Below, in pieces: positions 34,143 through 42,796 of a stretch of DNA of 64,000 bases (position 1 is the first letter of the stretch; each line of letters opens with the position of its first letter). The stretch comes from Azospirillum oryzae (lineage in GTDB: Bacteria > Pseudomonadota > Alphaproteobacteria > Azospirillales > Azospirillaceae): contig NZ_FXAK01000007.1 in the NCBI RefSeq assembly GCF_900177515.1, positions 1,658,501 through 1,722,500 on the forward strand, given 5' to 3'. Made by a program: the position numbers and the translations under genes. The notes below the pieces were generated by a model, which worked only from the letters and a program-made list of their open reading frames with translations, ran no database searches and was not told the DNA's origin.

Positions 34143-34718
34143 ATGTCCGGCAATCTCACCTCCGGCCGCGGCATCGGCCCGCCGGAGTTCAGCGTCCGCA
34201 CCACCGCGGGCGTCGAGCGGAGCGGCAACGCCACCGACCGCAACAGCCGCCGCAACCCCCGCCAGGAACGGCACGACCGCGAACAGGAACGGCGTGACCA
34301 CAACCCGCCCAATCCGCAGCGCCGCCGTCTCTACGACCTTCTGTTCGACGAGGTCGATCAGTTCGACGGGCTGGACGAGCGTCAGCGGAGCAAGCTGAAG
34401 GACAATCTCCGCAGCCACCTTTCCCGACGCGCCCCGTCACCGCCGGCTGCGCCGCCCCCGGTCCACCATGATGAAGAGGCGCTGGCCGAAGCGCTGCTGA
34501 AGGATCCGGCGGCGCCGGTCCCCGTCGATCCTGAGCACATCGTCCAGGCAGCAATCGCCGCCGCACCGGAATTGGACCCGGAAACTGCACGGCTGGCGGA
34601 GCAACTGCGCGACTGCCTCGCCCGCAACACCGACCGTGCGCGCAAGGTGGCGATCTACCTGCACCTGCTGCTGACGCTGGAAGGGGCGTTCCGGCCGCAC
34701 ATGGTCGTGGATGTTTAG
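34143..34718 (+). CDS. Hypothetical protein with basic, Pro-rich N-terminal half (191 residues)
   Basis: Starts MSGNLTSGRGIGPPEFSVRT after GGGAGGC, a good ribosome site. The first half is strongly basic and polar (NSRRNPRQERHDREQERRDH), the second half acidic and helical (LAEALLKDPAAPVPVDPEHI, LAEQLRDCLARNTDRARKVA). No signal peptide and no membrane segment. I do not recognise it. A bidirectional terminator separates it from the convergent recA. Confidence 0.6.
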   Translation: MSGNLTSGRGIGPPEFSVRTTAGVERSGNATDRNSRRNPRQERHDREQERRDHNPPNPQRRRLYDLLFDEVDQFDGLDERQRSKLKDNLRSHLSRRAPSPPAAPPPVHHDEEALAEALLKDPAAPVPVDPEHIVQAAIAAAPELDPETARLAEQLRDCLARNTDRARKVAIYLHLLLTLEGAFRPHMVVDV

Positions 34719-34754
34719 GGGCAAACGCCGTCTGAAACTCCCACATCCCTCAAC

Positions 34755-34792
34755 AAAAAAGCCCCGCCTCCCTTTCGGAAGGCGGGGCCTTT
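34755..34792. terminator. Bidirectional terminator between recA and the upstream plus-strand gene
   Basis: GCCCCGCC (34761-34768) pairs with GGCGGGGC (34781-34788). Six A residues lie before it (a T-run for the minus strand, i.e. recA) and CCTTTC after it on the plus strand. Confidence 0.8.
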
Positions 34793-34812
34793 CAATTCAC
34801 CAGCCCTGAGCG

Positions 34813-35892
34813 TCACTCCGGAGTGGAGGCTTCGCCGTCGGCTTCCGGGGTGCCCATCATCGCATCGGCGACCAGACCGGCGTTACCGCGGATCTTGGCC
34901 TCGATCGCGTCGGCCATCTCGGGGTTGTTGCGCAGGTAGGTCTTGGCGTTCTCGCGGCCCTGGCCGATGCGGGTGCCGTCATAGCTGAACCACGCACCCG
35001 ACTTGTCGACCACGCCGGCCTGAATGCCGAGGTCGAGCAGTTCGCCCACCTTCGACACGCCCTCGCCGTACATGATGTCGAACTCGACCACGCGGAAGGG
35101 CGGGGCCATCTTGTTCTTCACCACCTTGACGCGGGTCTGGTTGCCGACGACGGTGTCGCGGTCCTTGATCGAGCCGATGCGGCGGATGTCGAGACGGACG
35201 GAGGCGTAGAACTTCAGCGCGTTACCACCGGTCGTCGTTTCGGGGTTGCCGAACATCACGCCGATCTTCAGGCGGATCTGGTTGATGAAGATCACCAGGC
35301 AGTTCGACTTGGAGATCGAGCCGGTCAGCTTGCGCAGCGCCTGGCTCATCAGGCGGGCATGCAGGCCGACGTGGCTGTCGCCCATCTCGCCCTCAAGCTC
35401 TGCGCGCGGAACCAGTGCGGCAACCGAGTCGACCACCAGCACGTCGATGGCGCCGGAGCGCACCAGCGTGTCGGCGATCTCCAGCGCCTGCTCGCCGGCA
35501 TCCGGCTGGGAGATCAGCAACTCGTCGATGTTGACGCCCAGCTTGCGGGCATAGGACGGGTCGAGCGCGTGTTCGGCGTCGACGAAGGCGCAGGTGCCGC
35601 CGGCCTTCTGGGCCTGGGCGATGGCGTGCAGCGCCAGCGTGGTCTTGCCCGAGCTTTCCGGCCCGTAGATTTCGATGATGCGGCCCTTGGGCAGGCCGCC
35701 GATGCCCAGCGCGATATCGAGCCCCAGGGAGCCGGTGGAGATGACCTCCGTCTCGACCAAGTTCTCACGGGCGCCAAGCTTCATGATCGAGCCCTTGCCG
35801 AACGCGCGTTCGATCTGGCTCAGGGCGGCATCGAGCGCCTTCTGCTTGTCCATGGAATCCTTCTCGACCAAACGAAGCTGTGCGGACGACAT
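34813..35892 (-). CDS. recA: Recombinase RecA
   Basis: A 359-residue DNA strand-exchange protein and co-protease for LexA. Marks: ALSQIERAFGKGSIMKLG, Walker A GPESSGKTTLALH, Walker B-like LLVSQPD / VLVVDSVAALVPRAEL, loop L2 region (LTGSISKSNCLVIFINQIR) and GGNALKFYASVRLDIRR. I chose the ATG at 35892 (MSSAQLRL); the longer frame adds nine codons, and an internal ATG 13 codons later (MDKQKALD) is also possible. An SOS-type promoter lies 53-80 bases upstream. No recX follows in this direction. Confidence 0.98.
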   Translation of the reverse strand: MSSAQLRLVEKDSMDKQKALDAALSQIERAFGKGSIMKLGARENLVETEVISTGSLGLDIALGIGGLPKGRIIEIYGPESSGKTTLALHAIAQAQKAGGTCAFVDAEHALDPSYARKLGVNIDELLISQPDAGEQALEIADTLVRSGAIDVLVVDSVAALVPRAELEGEMGDSHVGLHARLMSQALRKLTGSISKSNCLVIFINQIRLKIGVMFGNPETTTGGNALKFYASVRLDIRRIGSIKDRDTVVGNQTRVKVVKNKMAPPFRVVEFDIMYGEGVSKVGELLDLGIQAGVVDKSGAWFSYDGTRIGQGRENAKTYLRNNPEMADAIEAKIRGNAGLVADAMMGTPEADGEASTPE

Positions 35893-35944
35893 GCCCGGTA
35901 CCCCTCTCTTAGAACACACGGTCGGCGCTCTTGCAACGAGGCTG

Positions 35945-35972
35945 AATGTACTCTCTTCGTTCTCATTTGCAA
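35945..35972 (-). promoter_or_regulatory. Candidate recA promoter with LexA box
   Basis: On the minus strand: TTGCAA, 16 bases, TACATT. Between and overlapping them is GAACGAAGAGAGTAC (35948-35962), which matches the alphaproteobacterial SOS box GAAC-N7-GAAC except for one base in the second half. A repressor bound there would cover the -10 element. Confidence 0.55.
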
Positions 35973-36044
35973 GGGCTGATGTTGCCTGTGCGTTCCTATT
36001 TTACGGGGTATATCCGGGCATGCTGTTGCGGATGGAGTCGCCCC

Positions 36045-38576
36045 TCACCGACCATCGCGGATGACCTCCTTCACCTTGGAGGCCAGCTGCTTCAAAGAGA
36101 AGGGCTTGGGCAGGAAATGGGCGACTTCGACGCCGTCGATCTCACCCAGCCGGTCCTCGGCATAGCCGGAGATGAAGATCACCCGCATCTCCGGCCGCAG
36201 CTTGCGGACATGGCGGGCGAGCGTCGGGCCGTCCATCTGCGGCATCACCACGTCGGTGATCAGCAGGTCGATGGAGGCGCCGTTGGTCTCGATCTGCTGC
36301 AGCGCCGCCTCGCCGTTCTTGGCCTCCAGCACCTGATAGCCCTTGTTGCGGAGCGCGCGGGCGGAGAAGACGCGCACGGCGTCCTCGTCCTCCACCAGCA
36401 GGATGGTGCCGGTGCCGGTCAGGTCGCTGCCGCGCCGCTCGCGCGGTTCGGCAGTGTCGACCGGGCGCAGTTCGCCCTGGTGGTGCGGCAGCAGGATGGT
36501 GAAGGTCGTCCCCTCCCCCACTGCCGAATCGACCAGCACGAAGCCGCCGGTCTGCCGGACGATGCCGTATACGGTCGACAGGCCCAACCCGGTGCCCGAC
36601 CCGACCTCCTTGGTGGTGTAGAAGGGTTCGAAGATGCGCTGCAGATTCTCCCGCGCGATGCCGCAGCCGGTGTCGATCACCTCGATGGAGACATAGCTGC
36701 CGGGCGGGATCGTCTCATGCTCCCGCCGTTCCGGCTGGCTGACGACGTAGTTGGTGGTGTTGATGGTCAGCTTTCCGCCGCCGGCCATAGCGTCGCGGGC
36801 ATTGACCACCAGATTGATGATGACCTGCTCCAGCTGGTTCTGGTCGACCTTGACCAGCCCCAGATCGCGGCCGTGGATCATCTTCAGTTCGATGTTCTCG
36901 CCGATCAGCCGGCGCAGCAGGTTCGCCAACTCCGCCAGCACGTCGGTCACGTTGATGACGCGCGGCTGCAGGGTCTGCTGGCGCGAGAAGGCCAGCAGCT
37001 GCCGCACGAGGTTGGCGGCGCGGTTGGCGTTCTGCTTGATCTGCATGATGTCGCTGAAGGACTGGTCGCCCGGCTTGTGCCGCAGAAGCAGCAGGTCGCA
37101 GAAGCCGATCATCGCCGTCAGCAGGTTGTTGAAATCATGCGCAACGCCGCCGGCCAGCTGGCCGACCGCCTGCATCTTCTGCGACTGGGCGAACTGCGCC
37201 TCCAGGCTCTTGCGCTCGGTCATGTCGATGAAGTGAAGGATCAGGCCCACTCCGTCGGCCTTGCCGGCATCCGTGCGGCCATCGGTGCGCACCGGGTTGG
37301 CGAGGCGCCGGGCGTAGAGCTGGGCGGTCAGTTCCCGCCCACCGGACAACCGCACCTCCAGCGGGTGGGCCGGGTCGGCGCCGCCCTGCACCGATTTCAG
37401 CCTTGCGGTCACCGCTTCGCGCTCCGCCGGGACGATCAGGTCGGCCATCGGTCGGTTGATGACGCTGCCCGCCTCGCTGCCGATCAGCGCCAGGAAGGCC
37501 TCGTTGCATTCGGTCAGCTGGCCGGTCTCGTCAACCAGGGCGATGCCGATCGGCGCGTCTTCGAAGAAGCGCTGGAACCGCTGTTCGGACTGGCGCAGGG
37601 CCTCCTGCCATTCCCGTTCCGGCGACAGGTCGCGCACGACCGACCGGGTGTGGATGGTGCCGTCATCGGCCCGCACCACGCTTTGCGCCACCGCGACCTG
37701 GAAACGCCGGCCGCGCAGCCCCACCATGGTCAGCTCGCCACGCTGTTCGCCGCCGCCGTGATCGAACAGGTCGTAGGGTGCGGCGGAGACCGGGGGAGCC
37801 GCCAGGATGCCGTGCAGGCGCGATTCGCCATCGGTCAGGTCGCCGGGCGCAGCCTCCAGCCACTGGGCAAGCGTGGCGTTGACGAACAGGAACTGGCCGT
37901 TCTGATCGACCGAGAAGAAGCCGACCGGCGCATGCTCCATGAAGTCAGCCAGCTTGGCCTGCTCGCGCAGCATGACATGCTCGAGCTCCCACCGCGCGGT
38001 GATGTCCTCGATCCGCCAATGGACGGAGCCGGGGAAGCCGGCGACCGGCTGCCCCTGCACCTTGCGCCATTCCGGCGGGTGGTTGTCCAGCGCCGGGATC
38101 GCCAGTTCGGCCGAGGCGGCGGCACCGGCCCTCACCCGCTCGCGCAGGCGGCGGAACTCGCGTGCGCTGTCGGGATCGCCGGAAAACTGGCGCGCCAGGG
38201 CGTCCAGCGGCCGTTCGCCGCGGCGCCAGCCTGCCAACTCGCGGAAGGCGGCATTGACGAACACCACCTCGTCGGCCCCGTCGCAGACCAGCTGCCCGGC
38301 CGGCATCCCTTCCAGCGCACCGCTCAGCAGCGCGCCGATGCGTGCCGACCGCCGCACAACCGACACGCTGCGGGCAATCAGCAGAGCCACGCCTGCCGCC
38401 GCCAGTCCGGCGCCCAGCCAGCCGACCTCGTCGCGGTCCAGCAGAAGGCCAGCGGCCAGCACCAGCAGCCCGGCCGGCGCCAGCGCATATTGGATGAGCA
38501 TCAGCACGCCGCCGGACGATGCCCGGTGGTTCGCTGCATTGCGTGCGGTGTCGGTAAGGGAAGTTGTCTCGTCCAC
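36045..38576 (-). CDS. cckA: Cell-cycle hybrid histidine kinase CckA
   Basis: An 843-residue membrane hybrid kinase that controls CtrA phosphorylation through ChpT. The N-terminal region has two membrane helices (MLIQYALAPAGLLVLAAGLL, GAGLAAAGVALLIARS), followed by three PAS-like regions, a HisKA domain with phospho-acceptor motif GGVAHDFNNLLTAMIGFCDL, a HATPase domain (NLVVNARDAM, GTGLGLSTVYGIV) and a C-terminal receiver with LLITDVVMPQMDG. The whole pattern, including GGVAHDFNN, is characteristic of CckA. The start is uncertain; I prefer the GTG at 38576 (VDETTSLTD) behind TTGGAG. It lies downstream of flhB in the same direction. Confidence 0.9.
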   Translation of the reverse strand: MDETTSLTDTARNAANHRASSGGVLMLIQYALAPAGLLVLAAGLLLDRDEVGWLGAGLAAAGVALLIARSVSVVRRSARIGALLSGALEGMPAGQLVCDGADEVVFVNAAFRELAGWRRGERPLDALARQFSGDPDSAREFRRLRERVRAGAAASAELAIPALDNHPPEWRKVQGQPVAGFPGSVHWRIEDITARWELEHVMLREQAKLADFMEHAPVGFFSVDQNGQFLFVNATLAQWLEAAPGDLTDGESRLHGILAAPPVSAAPYDLFDHGGGEQRGELTMVGLRGRRFQVAVAQSVVRADDGTIHTRSVVRDLSPEREWQEALRQSEQRFQRFFEDAPIGIALVDETGQLTECNEAFLALIGSEAGSVINRPMADLIVPAEREAVTARLKSVQGGADPAHPLEVRLSGGRELTAQLYARRLANPVRTDGRTDAGKADGVGLILHFIDMTERKSLEAQFAQSQKMQAVGQLAGGVAHDFNNLLTAMIGFCDLLLLRHKPGDQSFSDIMQIKQNANRAANLVRQLLAFSRQQTLQPRVINVTDVLAELANLLRRLIGENIELKMIHGRDLGLVKVDQNQLEQVIINLVVNARDAMAGGGKLTINTTNYVVSQPERREHETIPPGSYVSIEVIDTGCGIARENLQRIFEPFYTTKEVGSGTGLGLSTVYGIVRQTGGFVLVDSAVGEGTTFTILLPHHQGELRPVDTAEPRERRGSDLTGTGTILLVEDEDAVRVFSARALRNKGYQVLEAKNGEAALQQIETNGASIDLLITDVVMPQMDGPTLARHVRKLRPEMRVIFISGYAEDRLGEIDGVEVAHFLPKPFSLKQLASKVKEVIRDGR

Positions 38577-38708
38577 CAATACTCCAAACCCCACACGGTC
38601 TTCCCGGGAAATGCCACCGGACCGGATTTTACCGACCGGGCATCTCCGTCGCGCCACCTGCGATGGTCGGCCGCTCCACCCGGTCCCGTCAACCGTTACG
38701 GAGCCGGA

Positions 38709-39785
38709 TCAGTTGCGCAGCGCCCGCCCTTTGAGCTTGAAGACATAGGTAATGACTTCGGCGACCGCCCGATAGTGCTCGGACGGAACTTCTTCGTCGA
38801 TATCGCAAGCGGCATAGAGCGCACGGGCGAGGGGCGGGTTTTCTATGACCGGAACATTGTTCGATTCGGCGATCTCGCGAATCTTGAAGGCGACCTGATC
38901 GACGCCCTTCGCCAGCACCATCGGCGCGCCCATCTGGTTCGGGTCGTATTTCAATGCGACCGCAAAGTGGGTCGGGTTGGTGACCACCACGTCGGCGTTC
39001 GGCACCGCGGCCATCATGCGCTTGCGCGCGCGCTCGAACCGCAACTGCCGGATGCGTCCCTTTACGACGGGATCGCCTTCCTGCTGCTTGTGTTCGTCCT
39101 TCACCTCCTGCTTGGTCATCTTCATCTTCTTGTCGAACTGCTGCTTCTGCCACAGGAAGTCGCCGGCGGCGATGAAGGTAAGGACCACCAGGACCCAGAT
39201 CAGCAGCCGATGGGCCAGCCCGTCCATCTGCAGCAGCATGGTGACGATGTCGATGCCGATATACGCCTCGATGCCGCCGAACATCGGCACGAGCGCCATG
39301 TAGGCGACGCCGCCCACCACCGCCAGCTTGGCGATGCTCTTCAGCAGTTCCACCCCCTGGTTAGCCTTGAACATGTTCATCAGGCCGGGCAGCGGATTCA
39401 GCTTGCCGAATTTCGGCGCGATCAGCTGCCAGGAGACGTGGAAGCCGGTCTGCCCGATGGTCGACAGCACGCCGGCCACCACGAACAGCAGGATGGGCAG
39501 CCACAGCGCCCACATGACGTCGCGCATCACCCGGAACAGCAGAGCGCCGACCCCGGCGCGATCGAAAGTGAACTGGTCCAGGTTCTCGAAATAATAATTC
39601 AGCCTGAACACCAGCCCCTTCAGGGTGCCGGGCAGGATCGAGATCAGCACCACCAGCATCGCCGCGACCATCAACCAGTTCGCGGCCTCGCGGGTCATCG
39701 CGAACTGGCCCTGTTTGTGGGCCTCGTCGAGCTTTTTGCCTGTCGGCTCTTCTGTTTTGGAGGACTCGTCCGCCTCTTCCGACAC
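38709..39785 (-). CDS. flhB: Flagellar export switch protein FlhB
   Basis: A 358-residue inner-membrane component of the flagellar type III export gate. Four membrane helices precede a cytoplasmic domain with the autocleavage motif NPTH (VVTNPTHFAVALKYD). The N-terminus (EESSKTEEPTGKKLDEAHKQ) is also standard. It is the last gene of the flgB-flgC-fliE-fliQ-fliR-flhB operon, 13 bases after fliR. A second, isolated FlhB-like C-terminal domain is encoded divergently at 42422. Confidence 0.97.
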   Translation of the reverse strand: MSEEADESSKTEEPTGKKLDEAHKQGQFAMTREAANWLMVAAMLVVLISILPGTLKGLVFRLNYYFENLDQFTFDRAGVGALLFRVMRDVMWALWLPILLFVVAGVLSTIGQTGFHVSWQLIAPKFGKLNPLPGLMNMFKANQGVELLKSIAKLAVVGGVAYMALVPMFGGIEAYIGIDIVTMLLQMDGLAHRLLIWVLVVLTFIAAGDFLWQKQQFDKKMKMTKQEVKDEHKQQEGDPVVKGRIRQLRFERARKRMMAAVPNADVVVTNPTHFAVALKYDPNQMGAPMVLAKGVDQVAFKIREIAESNNVPVIENPPLARALYAACDIDEEVPSEHYRAVAEVITYVFKLKGRALRN

Positions 39786-39798
39786 CGGCGTCCTCCCT

Positions 39799-40569
39799 CT
39801 ACAGCGGCTTCAGGAATTCGACGAAGGTCGATTCGAAGCGCGACAGCCAGAACAGCATCATCGCGCCCAGCGTCAGCGCGAACATGAACAGGCCCAGCAG
39901 CACCTGGACGGAGGTGAACAGCTGGAACACCTGAACCTGCGGTGCCAGCTTGTTCAGCAACCCCAGCGCCAGCGCGAACAGCATGCCGGTGATCAGGAAG
40001 GGGGCGGCCATCTGCACCCCCAGCATGAAACTTTTCGACACCAGCAGCCCGACCACGTTCGCCATGTCGTCGATGGGGATCGCCGCCCCCGGTGTGAAGG
40101 TGGCGTAGCTGTCGACCACCGCCATGATCAGCAGATGATGCAGGTCGGTGACGAAAATCAGCAGCAGCCCCAGCCAGCCCATCAGCGAGCCGGGCAGGGA
40201 GCCCGATGTCGCCAGCGCCGGATTGAAGATCTGCGCGTTGGCAAGGCCGCTCTGCAGGCTGATGATGGTGCCGGCCACCTCCAGCGCTCCCATCAGCAGC
40301 CTCGCGATGGTGCCGAGGAAAATTCCCACCGTCATCTCGCCGGCGGCCAGCACCATCAGCTGGAATGGACTGTCGGGCATCGGCGGCAGCATCGGCCGGA
40401 TCGCCGGCGCCACCAGCGTGCTAACCGCCAGCGCGAACAGCAGGCGCATGCGCGTGGGGACGAAGGCGTCGCCGATGGTCGGCATCACGCTGAAGGCGGT
40501 GCCGACCCGCATGAAGACCAACATCCAGACGAAGATCTGTTCGCCCAGGAGCTGCTGCAGGACGTTCAT
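39799..40569 (-). CDS. fliR: Flagellar export protein FliR
   Basis: A 256-residue inner-membrane protein with six or more hydrophobic segments, part of the FliPQR export channel. Typical segments are FVWMLVFMRVGTAFSVMPTI, LQSGLANAQIFNPALATSGS and FLITGMLFALALGLLNKLAP. The start overlaps the fliQ stop by four bases; flhB follows. Confidence 0.95.
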   Translation of the reverse strand: MNVLQQLLGEQIFVWMLVFMRVGTAFSVMPTIGDAFVPTRMRLLFALAVSTLVAPAIRPMLPPMPDSPFQLMVLAAGEMTVGIFLGTIARLLMGALEVAGTIISLQSGLANAQIFNPALATSGSLPGSLMGWLGLLLIFVTDLHHLLIMAVVDSYATFTPGAAIPIDDMANVVGLLVSKSFMLGVQMAAPFLITGMLFALALGLLNKLAPQVQVFQLFTSVQVLLGLFMFALTLGAMMLFWLSRFESTFVEFLKPL

Positions 40570-40925
40570 TGGCCCGCCGCGGCGGCGGTCGGCGCCGGGG
40601 GCGGCGTCACGCCGGTGCCGGGGGTGAAGGGCGCGCCGCCATTGTCGGAGGCGCCGACGCCGATGGCGACGATGCGGTCGGCGACCTCATGCTCGAAGAA
40701 GTCGGTCAGCTTGCCCAGCATGAAGGGCATCAGCAGGATGCTGAGACCGAAGACCAGCAGCACCTTCGGCACCATGGCCAGGGTCTGCTCGCTGATCTGC
40801 GTCACCGCCTGGAAGATGGAGATGACGGTGCCGACCGCCATCATGATGACCAGAATTGGCCCGCACACCATCACCAGCGTGACGATGGACGTGCGGCAGA
40901 GTTCGATGACTTCGGTCTCGTTCAT
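40566..40925 (-). CDS. fliQ: Flagellar export protein FliQ with long tail
   Basis: FliQ normally has about 88 residues and two membrane helices. Here residues 1-88 match (MNETEVIELCRTSIVTLVMV, VGTVISIFQAVTQISEQTLA, FMLGKLTDFF), but a tail of about 30 residues follows, rich in Gly, Pro and Ala (GTGVTPPPAPTAAAAG). The tail reaches the fliR overlap, so it is not a frame artefact visible to me. Part of the FliPQR export gate. Confidence 0.93.
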   Translation of the reverse strand: MNETEVIELCRTSIVTLVMVCGPILVIMMAVGTVISIFQAVTQISEQTLAMVPKVLLVFGLSILLMPFMLGKLTDFFEHEVADRIVAIGVGASDNGGAPFTPGTGVTPPPAPTAAAAGQ

Positions 40926-40968
40926 GACGACGGATACAGGACAGTGACTTGGGACCGGTCTGACGCCG

Positions 40969-41268
40969 TCACATCGGCATGCGCAGGATTTCCTGATAGG
41001 CGTTCAGCACCTTGTCGCGCACGGCGGTGACGGTCTGCAGCGTCACTTCGGCGTTGGTCACGGCCTGGACGACGTCGTTCAGGTCGGCCTTGCCGACGGA
41101 GGCCATGGCCGACATGTCCTCGCTCTTCTTCAGGGTACCGATGCTTTCCTTGGCCGCCTGCTCCAGCACGTCGCCGAAGGAGAGGCCGTCGCGCGCGGCC
41201 ATGCCGGGGCCGGTCGTCTTGGCGGCGGTGGTGGCGTAGGCCGCGGCGGCGTTCAGCGGATTGATCAT
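40969..41268 (-). CDS. fliE: Flagellar basal-body protein FliE
   Basis: A 99-residue protein that joins the MS ring to the rod. The C-terminal part has the family signature DLNDVVQAVTNAEVTLQTVT followed by VRDKVLNAYQEILRMPM. It lies between flgC and fliQ in the operon, as in many alphaproteobacteria. Confidence 0.96.
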   Translation of the reverse strand: MINPLNAAAAYATTAAKTTGPGMAARDGLSFGDVLEQAAKESIGTLKKSEDMSAMASVGKADLNDVVQAVTNAEVTLQTVTAVRDKVLNAYQEILRMPM

Positions 41269-41320
41269 GGCGGCGGTTCCGGTCGGTCGGGAAGGTCAGG
41301 GGCGATTGGGCGGGACGGGA

Positions 41321-41731
41321 TCAGGCGCGCAGGATGTCGATGGTGCGGGTCAGCATCTGGCGCGCGGTGTCGATGGCCGACAGGTTGGCTTCGTAGCTGC
41401 GCTGGGCCTCGCGCATGTCCATCGCCTCCACCACCGTGTTGACGTTGGGCATCAGCACATAGCCGTCGGCGTCGGCCGACGGGTGGGAGGGATCGTAGCG
41501 GCGCTGGAAATCGCTCTTGTCCACATCGACCTTGGCGACGCGGACCTTGTCGACGTCCATCGCGCGGTCCAGCTCGTTCTTGAAGATGACCGTCTTGCGG
41601 CGGTAGGGCAGGTCGCCCGGCGTTTCCGCAGTGGTGTTGGCGTTCGCCAGATTCTCCGAAATGACCTTCAGGCGCGTGCCCTGCGCCTTCATGCCCGAGG
41701 CGGACACCGCCATCGACTTGTAGAGATCCAT
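41321..41731 (-). CDS. flgC: Flagellar rod protein FlgC
   Basis: A 136-residue proximal rod protein. Marks: the N-terminal SASGMKAQGTRLKVISENLA with the SENLANANTT signature, and the C-terminal NVNTVVEAMDMREAQRSYEA, both typical of FlgC. It follows flgB by 41 bases. Exported by the flagellar type III system, so it has no signal peptide. Confidence 0.96.
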   Translation of the reverse strand: MDLYKSMAVSASGMKAQGTRLKVISENLANANTTAETPGDLPYRRKTVIFKNELDRAMDVDKVRVAKVDVDKSDFQRRYDPSHPSADADGYVLMPNVNTVVEAMDMREAQRSYEANLSAIDTARQMLTRTIDILRA

Positions 41732-41772
41732 CGCACCGCCTCCTCAAAAACCCGCCGGCAAATCCAAGCCGA

Positions 41773-42177
41773 TCAACTGCCCGAGCGGATCGCCGACTTG
41801 ATCATCGCCACCTGCTTTTTGTACAGGTTGGTGATGGTCTGGTAATCCATCGAATTCTGGCTCATCCGCATCATCTGGTCTTCCAGGACGACGTTGTTGC
41901 CGTCCGGCGCCGTCTCGTACGGGTCGCGCACCTTCTGTTCCTGCGCCATGCCGCCCGGTCCGCGGGATCCTGCCAGATGGGACGGGTTGGTCGCCACCGG
42001 GGTCAGCCGCCGGCTGTCGCCCAGCGCGTCGCGGAAGGTGAAGGGCTTCAGGTCACGGCCCTTGTATTCCGGCGTGTCGGCGTTGGCGATGTTCTGCGAG
42101 ATGACTTCCTGACGCTGGGTCAGCCAGTCCATCTTGCGCGACATCAGTTTGAAGATGCCGAGATTTCCGAGGTCCAT
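41773..42177 (-). CDS. flgB: Flagellar rod protein FlgB
   Basis: A 134-residue proximal rod protein. It contains the rod signature SQNIANADTPEYKGRDLKPF and the C-terminal NVVLEDQMMRMSQNSMDYQT. First gene of the minus-strand flagellar operon. The upstream region is shared with a divergent operon and holds two CtrA-like boxes. Confidence 0.96.
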   Translation of the reverse strand: MDLGNLGIFKLMSRKMDWLTQRQEVISQNIANADTPEYKGRDLKPFTFRDALGDSRRLTPVATNPSHLAGSRGPGGMAQEQKVRDPYETAPDGNNVVLEDQMMRMSQNSMDYQTITNLYKKQVAMIKSAIRSGS

Positions 42178-42290
42178 GGCCCTGATCCCGCCCGATGCCG
42201 CTGGAATGCCGCTGCCAAATCCACTGGCAAATCTGTTGAACGCCGCCCGGAACGGGCATCGTCACAGCCTCCGATGGTCGCCCGTTTGCG

Positions 42291-42305
42291 TTAACGAAGG
42301 ATGAA
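42291..42305. promoter_or_regulatory. CtrA-like box 1 between divergent flagellar operons
   Basis: TTAA CGAAGGA TGAA matches the CtrA pattern TTAA-N7-TTAA except for one base. It lies 114 bases upstream of flgB. Support comes from box 2 nearby and the cckA gene in the same neighbourhood. Confidence 0.4.
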
Positions 42306-42339
42306 TCCCCGCCGACGCGAATCGACCGGCCCCGCCGCC

Positions 42340-42354
42340 TTTACAGTTCGTTAA
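42340..42354. promoter_or_regulatory. CtrA-like box 2 between divergent flagellar operons
   Basis: Read on the minus strand: TTAA CGAACTG TAAA, one mismatch to TTAA-N7-TTAA. It lies 68 bases upstream of the divergent plus-strand operon start. Both boxes share TTAACGAA. Confidence 0.4.
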
Positions 42355-42421
42355 GCCTACCGGTCCAGGATGCGGGCCAGGAAGGACCCCCTACTCGACG
42401 CCCCCTCGACAAGGCCGCCCT

Positions 42422-42796
42422 TTGTCCGCGCAAGCCCGCCCCCCCGCCTCGCCGCCAGCCGGCAAGACGCAGTCCCCTGCCCGGGGTCCCCTTGCCCGGC
42501 GGCCGGTCGCAGTCGCGCTGAAATACCATCTGGGGACGGAGACGCTGCCGCGGATCGTCGCCACCGGCAAGGGCACGGTGGCGGAACAGATCCTGGAGGT
42601 CGCCTTCGCCAACGGCGTGAAGGTGCGTGAGGACGCCGATCTGGTGGAGATCCTGTCCGCCATCGAGGTCGACAGCGACATCCCCGTCGAGGCCATCGCC
42701 GCCGTGGCGGAAATCCTCGCTTATGTCTACCGCGCCAACGGCACAATGCCCGCGGAACCGCACTCCGAGGACATCATCGAGGAGGACAAGCCGTGA
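42422..42796 (+). CDS. FlhB C-terminal-domain-like protein (FlhX-type)
   Basis: A 124-residue soluble protein matching only the cytoplasmic domain of FlhB/YscU after the cleavage site: RRPVAVALKYHLGTETLPRI, GKGTVAEQILEVAFANGVKV and EDADLVEILSAIEVDSDIPV. It lacks membrane helices and the NPTH motif. Such stand-alone paralogues (FlhX) occur in several bacteria and can partly replace the FlhB domain after cleavage. The start appears to be a TTG. First gene of the operon ending in fliP. Confidence 0.85.
   Translation: MSAQARPPASPPAGKTQSPARGPLARRPVAVALKYHLGTETLPRIVATGKGTVAEQILEVAFANGVKVREDADLVEILSAIEVDSDIPVEAIAAVAEILAYVYRANGTMPAEPHSEDIIEEDKP

Noticed and set aside
42210..42240. Sigma-54-like sequence TGGCAAATCTGTTGA before the flagellar operons
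   Set aside because: The -12 element reads TTGA, not TTGC, and the reverse-strand alternatives also miss essential bases.
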